A stretch of DNA of 15,457 nucleotides from an uncultured Lachnospiraceae bacterium (GTDB lineage Bacteria; Bacillota; Clostridia; Lachnospirales; Lachnospiraceae), in assembly GCA_910588405.1 (NCBI GenBank), contig CAJUPT010000068.1, forward strand, positions 1 through 15,457. Reading direction: 5' to 3'. The stretch's first letter is position 1. The number at the start of each line of letters is the position of its first letter. The notes under the pieces were generated by a model. That model did not search any database and was not told the DNA's origin. It saw nothing but the letters and a program-made list of their open reading frames with translations. Shown here one piece after another: positions 1 through 6,452 of this stretch. A program made the translations under genes and the position numbers.

Positions 1-44
1 ATATTAAGGTGGAGTTCACGTTTAACTTGTACTTTTTTTTGACA
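1..44. other. Non-virB4 DNA at window edge, possible insertion-sequence end
   Basis: Reading virB4 on the minus strand, family resemblance stops just after the Walker A region. The frame then runs into A/T-rich sequence with a run of eight A's on that strand (T's at 33-40 on the plus strand). The minus-strand boundary begins TGTC followed by A's, and a TG start is common at insertion-sequence ends. The continuing translation (KKVQVKREL and so on) lacks the DP-x-GEY-like segment normally found here in VirB4. Too little is visible to name a family. A misassembly is the alternative. Confidence 0.35.
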
Positions 45-1502
45 TAGGACCACAATGATCCGGTCACGGGTGGCAAGGAACACGTTCACAAGCTCCCGCT
101 TTGCGGCAAAGGATTTGCCGGAGCCCGGCACGCCGAGGAACAGGCCGTTGGGATTTTTGAGCTTCTTCCGGTTTGCCATGATGACGTTATGGGAAAGTGC
201 GTTGAGCCCGTAATAGACGGCTTCGCCATCCATGCGGAGCTCCTGCGTCATAAAGGGAACGAAAATGGCCGTGGAGCTGGTCGTCATGCCGCGCTTGATC
301 TCAATGCCGTTATGGCCCAGCGGAAGGCTGGAAAGAAAACCGTCCTCCTGCTGGAAGTCCAACCGCTTCAAGGTGCAGTTGTATTTCTGGACGATACCGG
401 ACACCGTGAACAGGTCATTGTCCAGCTCCCGGCGGGTCGGGGCCATGTTTACCACAAGGAAGGTCAGCAGGAACATTCTTTCATTCCGGCTCTGTAAATC
501 TTCCAGAAGGGTCTTTGCGTCGTTGCTGTACGTTACAAGGTCGGGTGGAAGTATGTCCATGTCGTACCCTGACCGGGCTGCCTTCTTTTGTTCCTCCACC
601 TTCATCTTGTCAATGTCGGAGACTTTGGCCTTGATAGATTTTACGGCGGCGGCCTGATCGACGGTTTGGATATGGAGAGTGATGGTCATTTCCGCATCCA
701 TTTCCAAAAGCTCCGCCAGCAGCTTGTCCGAGAGCTCCGAGGCCAAAATCTGCAAGTAGGAGGCAGCGCCCCAAGTCGTCCCCACCCGGAACAGACGGCT
801 GAAACGGAAGTCGAAGCTGTCCGGGGCGATAAAGTCTTTGGTGGAAAGCCCGGTTTTGGGGATCATATCCCATGAAAACCGGAAGGGGGAGCCGCTGCCG
901 GGGTGGAGCTGCCCGTGAAGAAGCTCCAGCCGTTCCAGCCCCGAAAGGGAGCGGCACTTGACGCCCAGCTTTTTGAAGTTCCCGCAAATGTCCGCCTCTA
1001 CACGTTCCAGCCTTGCCCTGGCGGTGGGAAGGTCGTCCACGTTCACGCCGAAGGTCAGGAGCTTTGTGCGGACAATGCCGTTGTTGCTTTTGGCGATCTG
1101 GTTTTCCAACATTTCCACATACTCACACCGGACGCTGTTGTAATCGTCATCCTGCATGGGGATGTTCACGCTGTACCGGCTGCCCGGGCGGCTCCGGTGG
1201 TTGAGGAAGGAAAGCTGGAACGGAAGGCTGCTGTCAAAGTAGTTGAGGCAGGCGCTCCACCCGTCAAAGATGGCCGCCTGATCTTCGGACTGTGCGAGCT
1301 GGTAGTTGATGTCCTCGTATTCAATGGTTTTGGTGTAATAGCGGTCCGCTACCCGGCACACCCCGTCCCGGTACATTTCACGGTAAGGGAGGGTCTGCTG
1401 GGCGGTGGTGGGAATGTTCTTTCCCTTTGTGAACAGACCGGTAAGGCCCTGCTTTTCAGGCTTTCTGCCTGCGGGCTTTCCGGCCCTTCTGCTGTTTCGC
1501 AA
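45..1502 (-). CDS. virB4: VirB4-family conjugation ATPase, N-terminal part (3' end missing)
   Basis: This encodes the cytoplasmic ATPase that powers the type IV secretion channel of Tn1549-type ICEs. About 486 codons are visible. The N-terminal domain runs from the start through segments such as TTAQQTLPYRE and EYEDINYQLAQ, and the ATPase core begins with Walker A (GVPGSGKS, residues about 457-464). Walker B and the remaining ATPase core, several hundred residues in full-length relatives, are absent because the homologous frame breaks off near base 45. The best start is a TTG at 1502, preceded at 9 nt by AAAGGAGG (1512-1519). The first in-frame ATG (1376) would lose conserved-looking sequence and lacks a comparable site. 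The gene overlaps the end of the PrgI gene by 47 nt, so translation is probably coupled. If the break is real the protein is inactive. Confidence 0.88.
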
Positions 1503-1842
1503 TCGGCTGCGCCTCCTTTCTGGCGCTAAGCAGCGCATAGAAGTTTTCGGTTTTGTAAGGCCGCACCCGGGGATAGAGGAACCGGGTGCGGATGATGTTT
1601 TTCAGCACTTTTTCCAGCGGCAGGCCGTCCCGCTCATACATAGCCAGAAAGAAGAACGGGAGCATGAGGCCGATCATCAGGAACATGGCGGCGCTGTTCC
1701 CGATACTGTCACGGGAAAGCAGGTAGGCCGGGAGCCCCACCGCCGCCGCGCCGGAAAAACAAACAAGCTGGCGCTTCGTCAGATTGAAGGCCAGCTTTGT
1801 CTTGATTTTGGAAAGGTCTTTTGGTACTGGCACATAGGCCAT
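1456..1842 (-). CDS. PrgI-family membrane protein of the ICE secretion system (VirB3-like position)
   Basis: This 128-aa protein starts MAYVPVPKDLSKIKTKLAFN, the typical opening of PrgI-family proteins of Gram-positive conjugation systems. Two hydrophobic segments follow, at about residues 26-43 and 50-68, then a basic tail (KGRKARRQKA). It occupies the VirB3 position directly before virB4 and presumably sits in the membrane beside the VirB4 ATPase. The ATG at 1842 has an excellent AAAGGAGG site at suitable spacing. The gene ends inside virB4, and an intercistronic hairpin (1864-1886) separates it from the upstream gene. Family assignment is from sequence pattern and gene order; a role in mating-pair formation follows from the family. 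Confidence 0.88.
   Translation of the reverse strand: MAYVPVPKDLSKIKTKLAFNLTKRQLVCFSGAAAVGLPAYLLSRDSIGNSAAMFLMIGLMLPFFFLAMYERDGLPLEKVLKNIIRTRFLYPRVRPYKTENFYALLSARKEAQPIAKQQKGRKARRQKA
1500..1519 (-). promoter_or_regulatory. Ribosome binding site and TTG start of virB4 inside the PrgI gene
   Basis: AAAGGAGG at 1512-1519 lies 9 nt before the in-frame TTG at 1502-1500. The site is embedded in the end of the upstream coding region, which fits translational coupling. Confidence 0.7.
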
Positions 1843-1863
1843 TTGGGTGCACCTCCTTTACTG

Positions 1864-1886
1864 CTTCGGGCCAGCATGGCCCGAGG
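1864..1886. repeat. Intercistronic hairpin repeat, copy A
   Basis: The plus strand reads CTTCGGGCCA, GCA, TGGCCCGAGG, an imperfect 10-bp stem with a 3-nt loop. It directly follows the stop codon of the upstream minus-strand gene (1887-1889). On the minus strand it runs into the AAAGGAGG site of the PrgI gene. It is one of four related copies in the ICE. Confidence 0.85.
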
Positions 1887-2509
1887 TTATCTTGCGGCTT
1901 CTTTGGCCGGGGCTGTACTGCGGACGGCTTCGGCGGCTTCTCGTCCGCTCTGCCTTGCCCGCCAGTATTCGGGATTATACTGCCGGATGGACTGATTGAG
2001 TTTTTCTTCAAACTGTCCTTTATCCTTAATGCGGTCAGGGATGTTCCACAGTTTTTTGTCCAGCAGCTCCCGGAGCACCACACTTTCCTGTGCGTCCTCC
2101 TCATAGCAGATATAGCCCTTATCCTTGAAGCCGCACTTTTTCGCCGCTGGGGAGAGGACGGCGGCTACCTCATTTGCCACCATCGTTCCGCCGTGGCTGG
2201 CGGTAGATACCAGAAACACCCCCCCGGACAGAGGGTTTCACAGCTCTGCACCTCGCCCCACGGGGAGCTTTTCGGCGCATGGAACATTCCGCCCGTCCGG
2301 CTCCGGTCCGCCTGCATGAGCGCCGCCTTTTCCAAGATGGCGCGAAGTTCCGAGGAAAAGTAGGCGTATTCCCGCAGGACACGGGCGGCGTCCCCGCCGC
2401 AGGCGTTCATCAACAGGGTATAGGCATCGCTGTCCGCTTTGGTACAGCGGCCCAGCAGTTTTCCGTCGTAATAGCAGGCCGCGTCATAGCCCGTCCGTTT
2501 GCGTGGCAT
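1887..2509 (-). pseudogene. Frameshifted ICE gene of unknown function (HGG-motif protein)
   Basis: Two overlapping minus-strand frames together make one protein of about 207 aa. The first begins at ATG 2509 (MPRKRTGYDAACYYDGKLLG), with AAAGGAGG 8 nt upstream, and runs to about SSPWGEVQSCETLCPGG. The second resumes as VFLVSTASHGGTMVANEVAA and continues to the stop at 1887. The switch falls in a run of seven G's (minus strand; C's at 2219-2225), and eight would keep one frame. In the first frame translation would end after an unrelated tail (CFWYLPPATAERWWQMR). The SPWG, VSTASHGG and AKKCGFKDKGYICYEED segments suggest a conserved protein of Tn1549-like elements, but I cannot name it securely. 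Possible causes are a real inactivating deletion, slippage that restores the frame in some products, or a homopolymer base-call error. Confidence 0.75.
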
Positions 2510-2528
2510 GGTTCCCGCCTCCTTTCTG

Positions 2529-2551
2529 CTTCGGGCCAACATGGCCCGAAA
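2529..2551. repeat. Intercistronic hairpin repeat, copy B
   Basis: CTTCGGGCCA, ACA, TGGCCCGAAA on the plus strand. It abuts the stop codon of the SpoVG-domain gene (2552-2554). On the minus strand it leads directly into the AAAGGAGG site of the next gene. Its internal ATG should not be mistaken for that gene's start. Confidence 0.85.
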
Positions 2552-2974
2552 TCAACGCTCCGCACCACGGCTGGTCTTTTCCTTTGGGGACCGTTCTGCC
2601 TTTGCCTGCTCAGCAGCCGCTTTTCCGGCTTTGAGCTGGTCGCTGATGGATGCACGCCCCACAGAGCCACGCTCCGCCATCTGTTCCAGCTTTGCCTCAT
2701 AGGCTTGCAGAACAGCGGTGTTGAGCTGTTCCCGGAACTCCTTTGTGACAGGGTAGGCCATATCCCGGTAGCCGCCTTTGCCGTCTGGCTGGCTGGGCAT
2801 CCCAAGAAAGAGCCCCTTGCTGCCCTGTACGATTTTCAGATTTTCCACCACAAAGCAGTCATTGAATTTCACGCTGGCAAAGCCCATGAGGTTTTTCACA
2901 GGTTCGATGACCCGCACGCTTACATCCAGCTTTATAGGGGCGGCTGGTGTTCCGCCCGCATTTTTTTCCTGCAT
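2552..2974 (-). CDS. SpoVG-domain protein of the ICE
   Basis: This 140-aa protein has a SpoVG-like core at about residues 15-85. The pattern is KLDVSVRVIEP, then NLMGFASVKFNDCFVVENLKI, then GLFLGMPSQPDGKGGYRDMAYPV, ending in FREQLNTAV. It matches the SpoVG arrangement of a V-R-(L/I)-x-EP strand, ASVxFxDCFVV, MPSR-like and YRD-(I/M)-A-(H/Y)-P elements. A charged C-terminal tail (AERSPKEKTSRGAER) extends beyond the usual domain. SpoVG proteins bind nucleic acid and regulate sporulation and other genes; the role in this ICE is unknown, so a regulatory function is inference. The start at 2974 (MQEKNAGG) has GGAAAGGAG 6 nt upstream and is preferred over a longer frame opening at 3046, which would run through hairpin copy C. 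Confidence 0.85.
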   Translation of the reverse strand: MQEKNAGGTPAAPIKLDVSVRVIEPVKNLMGFASVKFNDCFVVENLKIVQGSKGLFLGMPSQPDGKGGYRDMAYPVTKEFREQLNTAVLQAYEAKLEQMAERGSVGRASISDQLKAGKAAAEQAKAERSPKEKTSRGAER

Positions 2975-2990
2975 GGATTTCTCCTTTCCG

Positions 2991-3013
2991 CTTCGGGTCA
3001 GCATGGCCCGAAG
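2991..3013. repeat. Intercistronic hairpin repeat, copy C
   Basis: CTTCGGGTCA, GCA, TGGCCCGAAG on the plus strand. It lies 4 nt after the virB6-like stop codon (3018-3020). On the minus strand it runs into the GGAAAGGAG site of the SpoVG-domain gene. Confidence 0.85.
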
Positions 3014-3017
3014 TCTC

Positions 3018-3884
3018 TTAATGGCAGCCGAAGATGGATTTTGCAAGACTGCCTGTTTTGAATAAGGTAAAACACAGCAGCACCGTATATCCCACGCAGC
3101 CCCAGATCGCCCCGATGGGGTCGCCGTCGGTGGCGATACTCTGGATCAGCACCGCATAGATGGCGACACAGACTAAGATCAACAGACCTTGAAAGCCCAC
3201 CGCAAAGAGGGAGCGGAAATAGTTCTGCCCCATGTGTCCGGTTTCCCTGTTGGGGACGGTGGCAAACGGGATAGGCGCTAAACTTGTGAGTAAATAAATT
3301 TCAATCATACGGCCATATACGATGACGAAGATCACGATGTTTAAGGCAATCATGGTAAGCTGGATCAGGAAGGATTGTAGCCAGAGTCCGAACAGAGGGC
3401 CTAACTCCATCGCTTCAAGCTCTATCCGCAGACTGTCCAGCACATCCGGCGTGATCTCTGTCCCGTTCTGGATAATGCCCGCTGACTGCTGGATCACATG
3501 CTGGCTTACATCAAAGACCGCCAGCACGATATTGAAGGTATTCGTCAGGATCATCACAGCCACAAAGGTTTTGAACACCCACTTAAAAAACATCCATGTG
3601 TCAACTTCATGGAGGTTGTTGCGTTCTATGAGCATCTGTATCAGCTCATAAGTCATTACAAAAGTGAGGATGACCCCGGCGATTGGCAGGATGGCAGTTT
3701 CAGAGATCTGTCGTATCATGGAAAAGACCCCGGCGTTCCAGTCCGCCGGGGTCGTGCCTACCTGTGTGGCGATCTCGCCAACGCTCTGATTGACGTTATC
3801 GAAAAGGCCGTCCAGATTTCCCATGATACCATCGACGAGCAGACCTTTCAGCCATTCAACGATTGCGTCGATGATAAAGTCCAT
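3018..3884 (-). CDS. VirB6/TrbL-like polytopic membrane protein of the ICE
   Basis: This 288-aa protein is the probable inner channel component of the conjugation machine. It starts MDFIIDAIVEWLKGLLVDGI, typical of the TrbL-like proteins of Tn1549-type elements. Several strongly hydrophobic segments are visible: around ETAILPIAGVILTFVMTYEL, FKTFVAVMILTNTFNIVLAV, LIQLTMIALNIVIFVIVYG, LFAVGFQGLLILVCVAIYAV and GCVGYTVLLCFTLF. An AAAAGGAG site precedes the ATG. It directly follows the 3' remnant of maff2 with a gap of about 40 nt, and the maff2-virB6 order is standard for these ICEs. The reading frame is intact. With the upstream inner element present, its expression depends on read-through from that element or on a promoter I cannot identify. 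Confidence 0.87.
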   Translation of the reverse strand: MDFIIDAIVEWLKGLLVDGIMGNLDGLFDNVNQSVGEIATQVGTTPADWNAGVFSMIRQISETAILPIAGVILTFVMTYELIQMLIERNNLHEVDTWMFFKWVFKTFVAVMILTNTFNIVLAVFDVSQHVIQQSAGIIQNGTEITPDVLDSLRIELEAMELGPLFGLWLQSFLIQLTMIALNIVIFVIVYGRMIEIYLLTSLAPIPFATVPNRETGHMGQNYFRSLFAVGFQGLLILVCVAIYAVLIQSIATDGDPIGAIWGCVGYTVLLCFTLFKTGSLAKSIFGCH

Positions 3885-3925
3885 ACATCAGCTCCTTTTC
3901 TGGAAAAAGGGACAACGGGTGACAT

Positions 3926-4009
3926 TTAGCTGAACAGGCCGGACAGCAGAGGGATAAGCTGAAGGCCGATCAGAACGACACCGCCGCCCGCCATGAGCTG
4001 TGTCATCCC
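3926..4009 (-). pseudogene. maff2: maff2, 3' fragment
   Basis: Read on the minus strand, the frame gives GMTQLMAGGGVVLIGLQL, then IPLLSGLFS and a TAA at 3928-3926. This is the C-terminal half of a Maff2-family small membrane protein of conjugative elements. The N-terminal half lies 10.3 kb away at 14350-14502. The G-x-x-QLMA segment is present in both halves, marking the insertion point. An ATG at 4006 could in principle start a 26-aa peptide, but no properly spaced ribosome binding site precedes it. The 71-codon protein formed by joining the halves at the shared segment would be of normal length for the family as I know it. Confidence 0.85.
3989..4009. repeat. Left junction repeat (attachment-site half)
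   Basis: This imperfect direct repeat is shared with 14350-14370, with 16 of 21 positions identical. The shared core reads CAGCTYATGGCG on the minus strand and encodes QLMA in maff2. Most differences fall in third codon positions (GGC/GGG, ATT/ATG, CTT/CTC), with one K/T change. Confidence 0.75.
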
Positions 4010-4048
4010 TAATTAGTTGGAAACATCCTGCTCACCGGCTTACCGCAG

Positions 4049-4068
4049 TGTAAGTCAAAAAATATTTG
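4049..4068 (+). repeat. Subterminal inverted repeat, left copy
   Basis: AAGTCAAAAAATATTTG, read inward from the left end, matches AAGTCAAGAAATATTTG read inward from the right end (14277-14297, minus strand) at 16 of 17 positions. It lies about 40 bp inside the left junction repeat. It is a candidate recombinase or accessory-protein binding site. Confidence 0.6.
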
Positions 4069-4086
4069 GGTATTAAATTATAAGAA

Positions 4087-4103
4087 CCTCCCGTTTCGGC
4101 AGG
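4087..4103 (-). terminator. Candidate terminator after the serine recombinase
   Basis: On the minus strand CCTGCCG, AAA, CGGGAGG forms a 7-bp stem with one mismatch immediately after the recombinase stop codon. It is followed by the T-rich TTCTTATAATTT. The T tract is short, so strength is uncertain. Confidence 0.45.
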
Positions 4104-5768
4104 TCAGCCGACTGGCTGGCCCGCTTCCGGGATCGGTTTCAGATTGAAATGAATTTCTATAGAAATGTGTCTTATTTTATCACTGTCTATGCGCTCATGC
4201 ACCGTGATCTCCCTGACCAGGCGGTTGAGCGTGGCCGCATCCAGCTCCCGGATGTCGGCATACTGGCGGATCGCGTCCGACCACTGCCTGGCATCGCTGG
4301 CAAGCCTGTCTTCATCTTCCAGCTTTTTTCTGCAGGCAGATATCTTCCCTTTTAATTCTTCCTGCTCTTTCTGCGTCTTTTCCAGCATCAGGTTAAAATT
4401 CTGCTCGCTGATCCGCCCGGAAAGCATATCTTCATACAGCCGCTGTACCATCTTCTCCAAAACTCCGGCACGTTCCTGGTATCCCGACAGAATCCGCTCC
4501 AATGCCTCTTTCTGCCCGTCACGGCCGGAACTGCATGCATCCGAAAGTTTTCCCTCCGCAGCGGCGCTGTCTGCCAGCGCCGCTGCGGCACACTCACGGA
4601 TCTTATCCAGCACAAGGTCATAAAGAATGTCGTATTCCACACGGTGCTGCGTGCAGTGGTTTTTGCCGTAAGCATTGTAAGTCTTGCAGGAATAAACCTG
4701 TTTCGGACATTTTTCATGCGTCCGCCGTATGGTAAGAGCCTTGCCGCATTCCCCGCACCTGATCAGCCCGGCAAACAGGCTTGTCTTCCCGGATTTTCCC
4801 GGACGCTGCCTGGATTTCAGCTTTTCCTGCACAATGTCGAAGCTGGCCCGGTCAACCAGCGGCTCATGCTGCCCCTCGACCACGATCCACTCATCCGGCT
4901 TCTTGTCGCTGATCGTCCCAATCTTAAATTTATAGTTCGCCTTCTGCGACGCGATCGCCCCCGCATAAACAGGGTTCATCAAAAGATCCTTGATCACGGA
5001 AAAATCCCATACAAAACGCCCGTTCTCCGGGTCTTTCTTTTCCCATTTCGTATGGCTGTTGCGAAGCCCGCGCTCCCTGTTCCACCATGCCGGGCACGGC
5101 ACTTTCGCTTCTTCCAGCCTGCGCCGTATGTAGTTCGGGCCGTGGCCCTCCAGTGCCCATCCGAAGATCAGCCGCACATACGGCGCCGTTTCTTCATCCA
5201 CGACCAGATGGTTTTTGTTTTCTGGATCCTTTTTATAACCGAACGGTGCCAGGCAACCGGTAAACTGCCCTTTCTGCGCTTTCAAAAGATAGGAAGAATG
5301 CACTTTCTTTGAAATGTCCTTGCTGTACATCTCATTCAGGATATTTTTGAACGACGCTATGTCGTTGTTGTCACGCATGGTGTCTATGCCGTCATTCATG
5401 GCGATGTAGCGCACGCCGTTCCTTGGGAAGAAATCTTCCATCAGGTAGCCCGTCTGGAGGTAATTACGCCCTAGGCGGCTTAAATCTTTTGTGATCACAA
5501 GGTTGACCTGCCTGCCCTCAATCGCCTCAAGCATTTTTTTCAGATCCGGGCGATCCATGTTCAAACCGGTATAGCCGTCGTCTTGAAATACGGCCGTAAC
5601 CTCCCATCCCTGTTTCATGCAGTATTTCTCTAGCATATCCCGCTGGTTGGCAATGCTTGCGCTTTCTCCCTGCAGGTCATCATCTTTGGACAGCCTGCAG
5701 TAAACGGCTACGCGGTAATTCTGTCCAAAGATTCCACCCATCATTGCATGTTTCAGTCCGTCTGCCAT
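4104..5768 (-). CDS. Large serine recombinase (TndX/TnpX type), integrase of the inner element
   Basis: This 554-aa site-specific recombinase should insert and excise the element. The resolvase-type catalytic domain (about 18-160) contains YCRLSKDD with the predicted nucleophile Ser27, plus FQDDGYTGLNMDRP and the arginine-bearing SRLGRNY. The recombinase domain follows (about 170-320). A zinc-ribbon segment has Cys338, Cys341, Cys361 and Cys372. A coiled-coil-rich stretch (about 415-490) precedes a C-terminal end (VREITVHERIDSDKIRHISIEI) like the DUF4368 tail of this group. The length fits the family and the frame is intact. It is the left-most gene of the element, 88 nt or so from the junction, as expected for such integrases. 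The ATG at 5768 lies 6 nt after the upstream small gene and has only a weak AACAGG site, so coupling is likely; M9 or M10 are alternative starts. Confidence 0.93.
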   Translation of the reverse strand: MADGLKHAMMGGIFGQNYRVAVYCRLSKDDDLQGESASIANQRDMLEKYCMKQGWEVTAVFQDDGYTGLNMDRPDLKKMLEAIEGRQVNLVITKDLSRLGRNYLQTGYLMEDFFPRNGVRYIAMNDGIDTMRDNNDIASFKNILNEMYSKDISKKVHSSYLLKAQKGQFTGCLAPFGYKKDPENKNHLVVDEETAPYVRLIFGWALEGHGPNYIRRRLEEAKVPCPAWWNRERGLRNSHTKWEKKDPENGRFVWDFSVIKDLLMNPVYAGAIASQKANYKFKIGTISDKKPDEWIVVEGQHEPLVDRASFDIVQEKLKSRQRPGKSGKTSLFAGLIRCGECGKALTIRRTHEKCPKQVYSCKTYNAYGKNHCTQHRVEYDILYDLVLDKIRECAAAALADSAAAEGKLSDACSSGRDGQKEALERILSGYQERAGVLEKMVQRLYEDMLSGRISEQNFNLMLEKTQKEQEELKGKISACRKKLEDEDRLASDARQWSDAIRQYADIRELDAATLNRLVREITVHERIDSDKIRHISIEIHFNLKPIPEAGQPVG

Positions 5769-5774
5769 AACCTG

Positions 5775-5978
5775 TTACCCGCACAGTCCAGACGGCGCAA
5801 GGCCCTGCCGGGCCTTTCCATCATTATAGTCTGAACCCTGCGCGTTTACAAGGCATTCTTCTGTAAAATCCCTGCTTTTTCTGTACTTTTGGGCGATCAA
5901 GTCTACAAATACATCCGTTGCGTCCAGCTGCCCGTCATATACTGCTGATACATATATCTCTGTTTTATTTTTTGCCAT
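5775..5978 (-). CDS. Small protein coupled to the recombinase (possible TnpW-like or excision accessory protein)
   Basis: This 67-aa protein begins MAKNKTEIYVSAVYDGQ. The segment IYVSAVYDGQLDATDVFVDLIAQKYRKS faintly resembles the strand-helix pattern of the TnpW-type small proteins found next to clostridial serine recombinases. That resemblance is weak and is inference. The gene ends 6 nt before the recombinase start, so the two are probably co-translated; a role in recombination directionality or regulation would fit. The chosen ATG (5978) follows GAAAGGGG at a rather long distance (about 13 nt). An upstream in-frame ATG at 6023 would give 82 aa but has no visible site. Confidence 0.6.
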   Translation of the reverse strand: MAKNKTEIYVSAVYDGQLDATDVFVDLIAQKYRKSRDFTEECLVNAQGSDYNDGKARQGLAPSGLCG

Positions 5979-6131
5979 ATATGCTGCTTTTCCCCTTTCA
6001 AAACATCCTAATAATAACCCCATACAAACCAGATAAGCATTCTGCCATCTGTTCCATTTTTATCTGTCCGTTAAACATAAACATGCCAGATAAACAGTTC
6101 TGCCTGGTGTTCTGCTCCCTTGTCAAATCTG

Positions 6132-6233
6132 CCCGGCAATGAAACCATGCAGGGCAGATCTACGGCCTCCCATAAATTTTCTGTTCTTACAAAACTGCCC
6201 GGCAATGAACCCGGCAACGAAGTACGGCAACAA
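6132..6233 (+). repeat. Iteron-like repeats, left cluster
   Basis: Copies of a 12-bp unit, consensus CCCGGCAAYGAA, occur at 6132-6143, 6198-6209 and 6210-6221, with a degenerate one at 6223-6233 (TACGGCAACAA). The last three are head-to-tail with a 12-13 bp period. The same unit recurs at 6397-6443, and inverted at 6308-6320 and 6521-6533. Confidence 0.75.
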
Positions 6234-6396
6234 GCATCAAAAAACTTTTCATACAAAACCATGCCCCTTATTTTTATTCCCTGCATTTTCTTTCAATTCC
6301 TTGTTGCTTTCGTTGCCGTATACTATATTTTCTTTATATATATTTATATAAATCCTTATAAATAAAGGGATTTGCGGCTGTACAGGGCAATCATGC
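6234..6396. other. AT-rich stretch between the two iteron clusters (candidate origin unwinding region)
   Basis: This gene-free stretch is strikingly AT-rich around 6260-6365 (for example TTTATATATATTTATATAAA at 6334-6353). It contains one inverted repeat unit (TTTCGTTGCCGTA, 6308-6320). Two repeat clusters flanking AT-rich DNA next to replication genes is how iteron-type origins are built. Origin function is inference. Confidence 0.5.
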
Positions 6397-6443
6397 TCCG
6401 GCAACGAACCCGGCAACGAAACGGCAACCAGCCCGGCAACAGA
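6397..6443 (+). repeat. Iteron-like repeats, right cluster
   Basis: There are four head-to-tail units: TCCGGCAACGAA (6397-6408), CCCGGCAACGAA (6409-6420), ACGGCAACCAG (6421-6431, one base short) and CCCGGCAACAGA (6432-6443). They sit immediately after the VapE gene stop. Further inverted matches fall inside its last codons (TTTCGTTGCCGGG, 6521-6533, and TTTGCCGGA, 6539-6547). Confidence 0.8.
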
Positions 6444-6452
6444 CACACAGAT

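Noticed and set aside
2165..2220. Alternative end of the frameshifted gene (CFWYLPPATAERWWQMR)
   Set aside because: The other frame carries the conserved-looking VSTASHGG segment and a long continuation. This tail is what translation yields after the missing G.
189..2363. Several long plus-strand open frames opposite the ICE genes
   Set aside because: They lie antisense to virB4, the PrgI gene and neighbours, lack ribosome binding sites and show no protein-family pattern. The minus-strand genes explain the openness.
2529..2542. ATG inside hairpin copy B as start of the downstream gene (MLARSRKEAGT)
   Set aside because: It lies in the repeat, upstream of the AAAGGAGG site that serves ATG 2509.
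4644..5312. 222-aa plus-strand open frame
   Set aside because: It is antisense to the serine recombinase, whose domains are continuous and intact; there is no start signal.
6132..6443. CRISPR array
   Set aside because: The units are 12 bp, head-to-tail with no spacers, which fits iterons; no cas genes are present.
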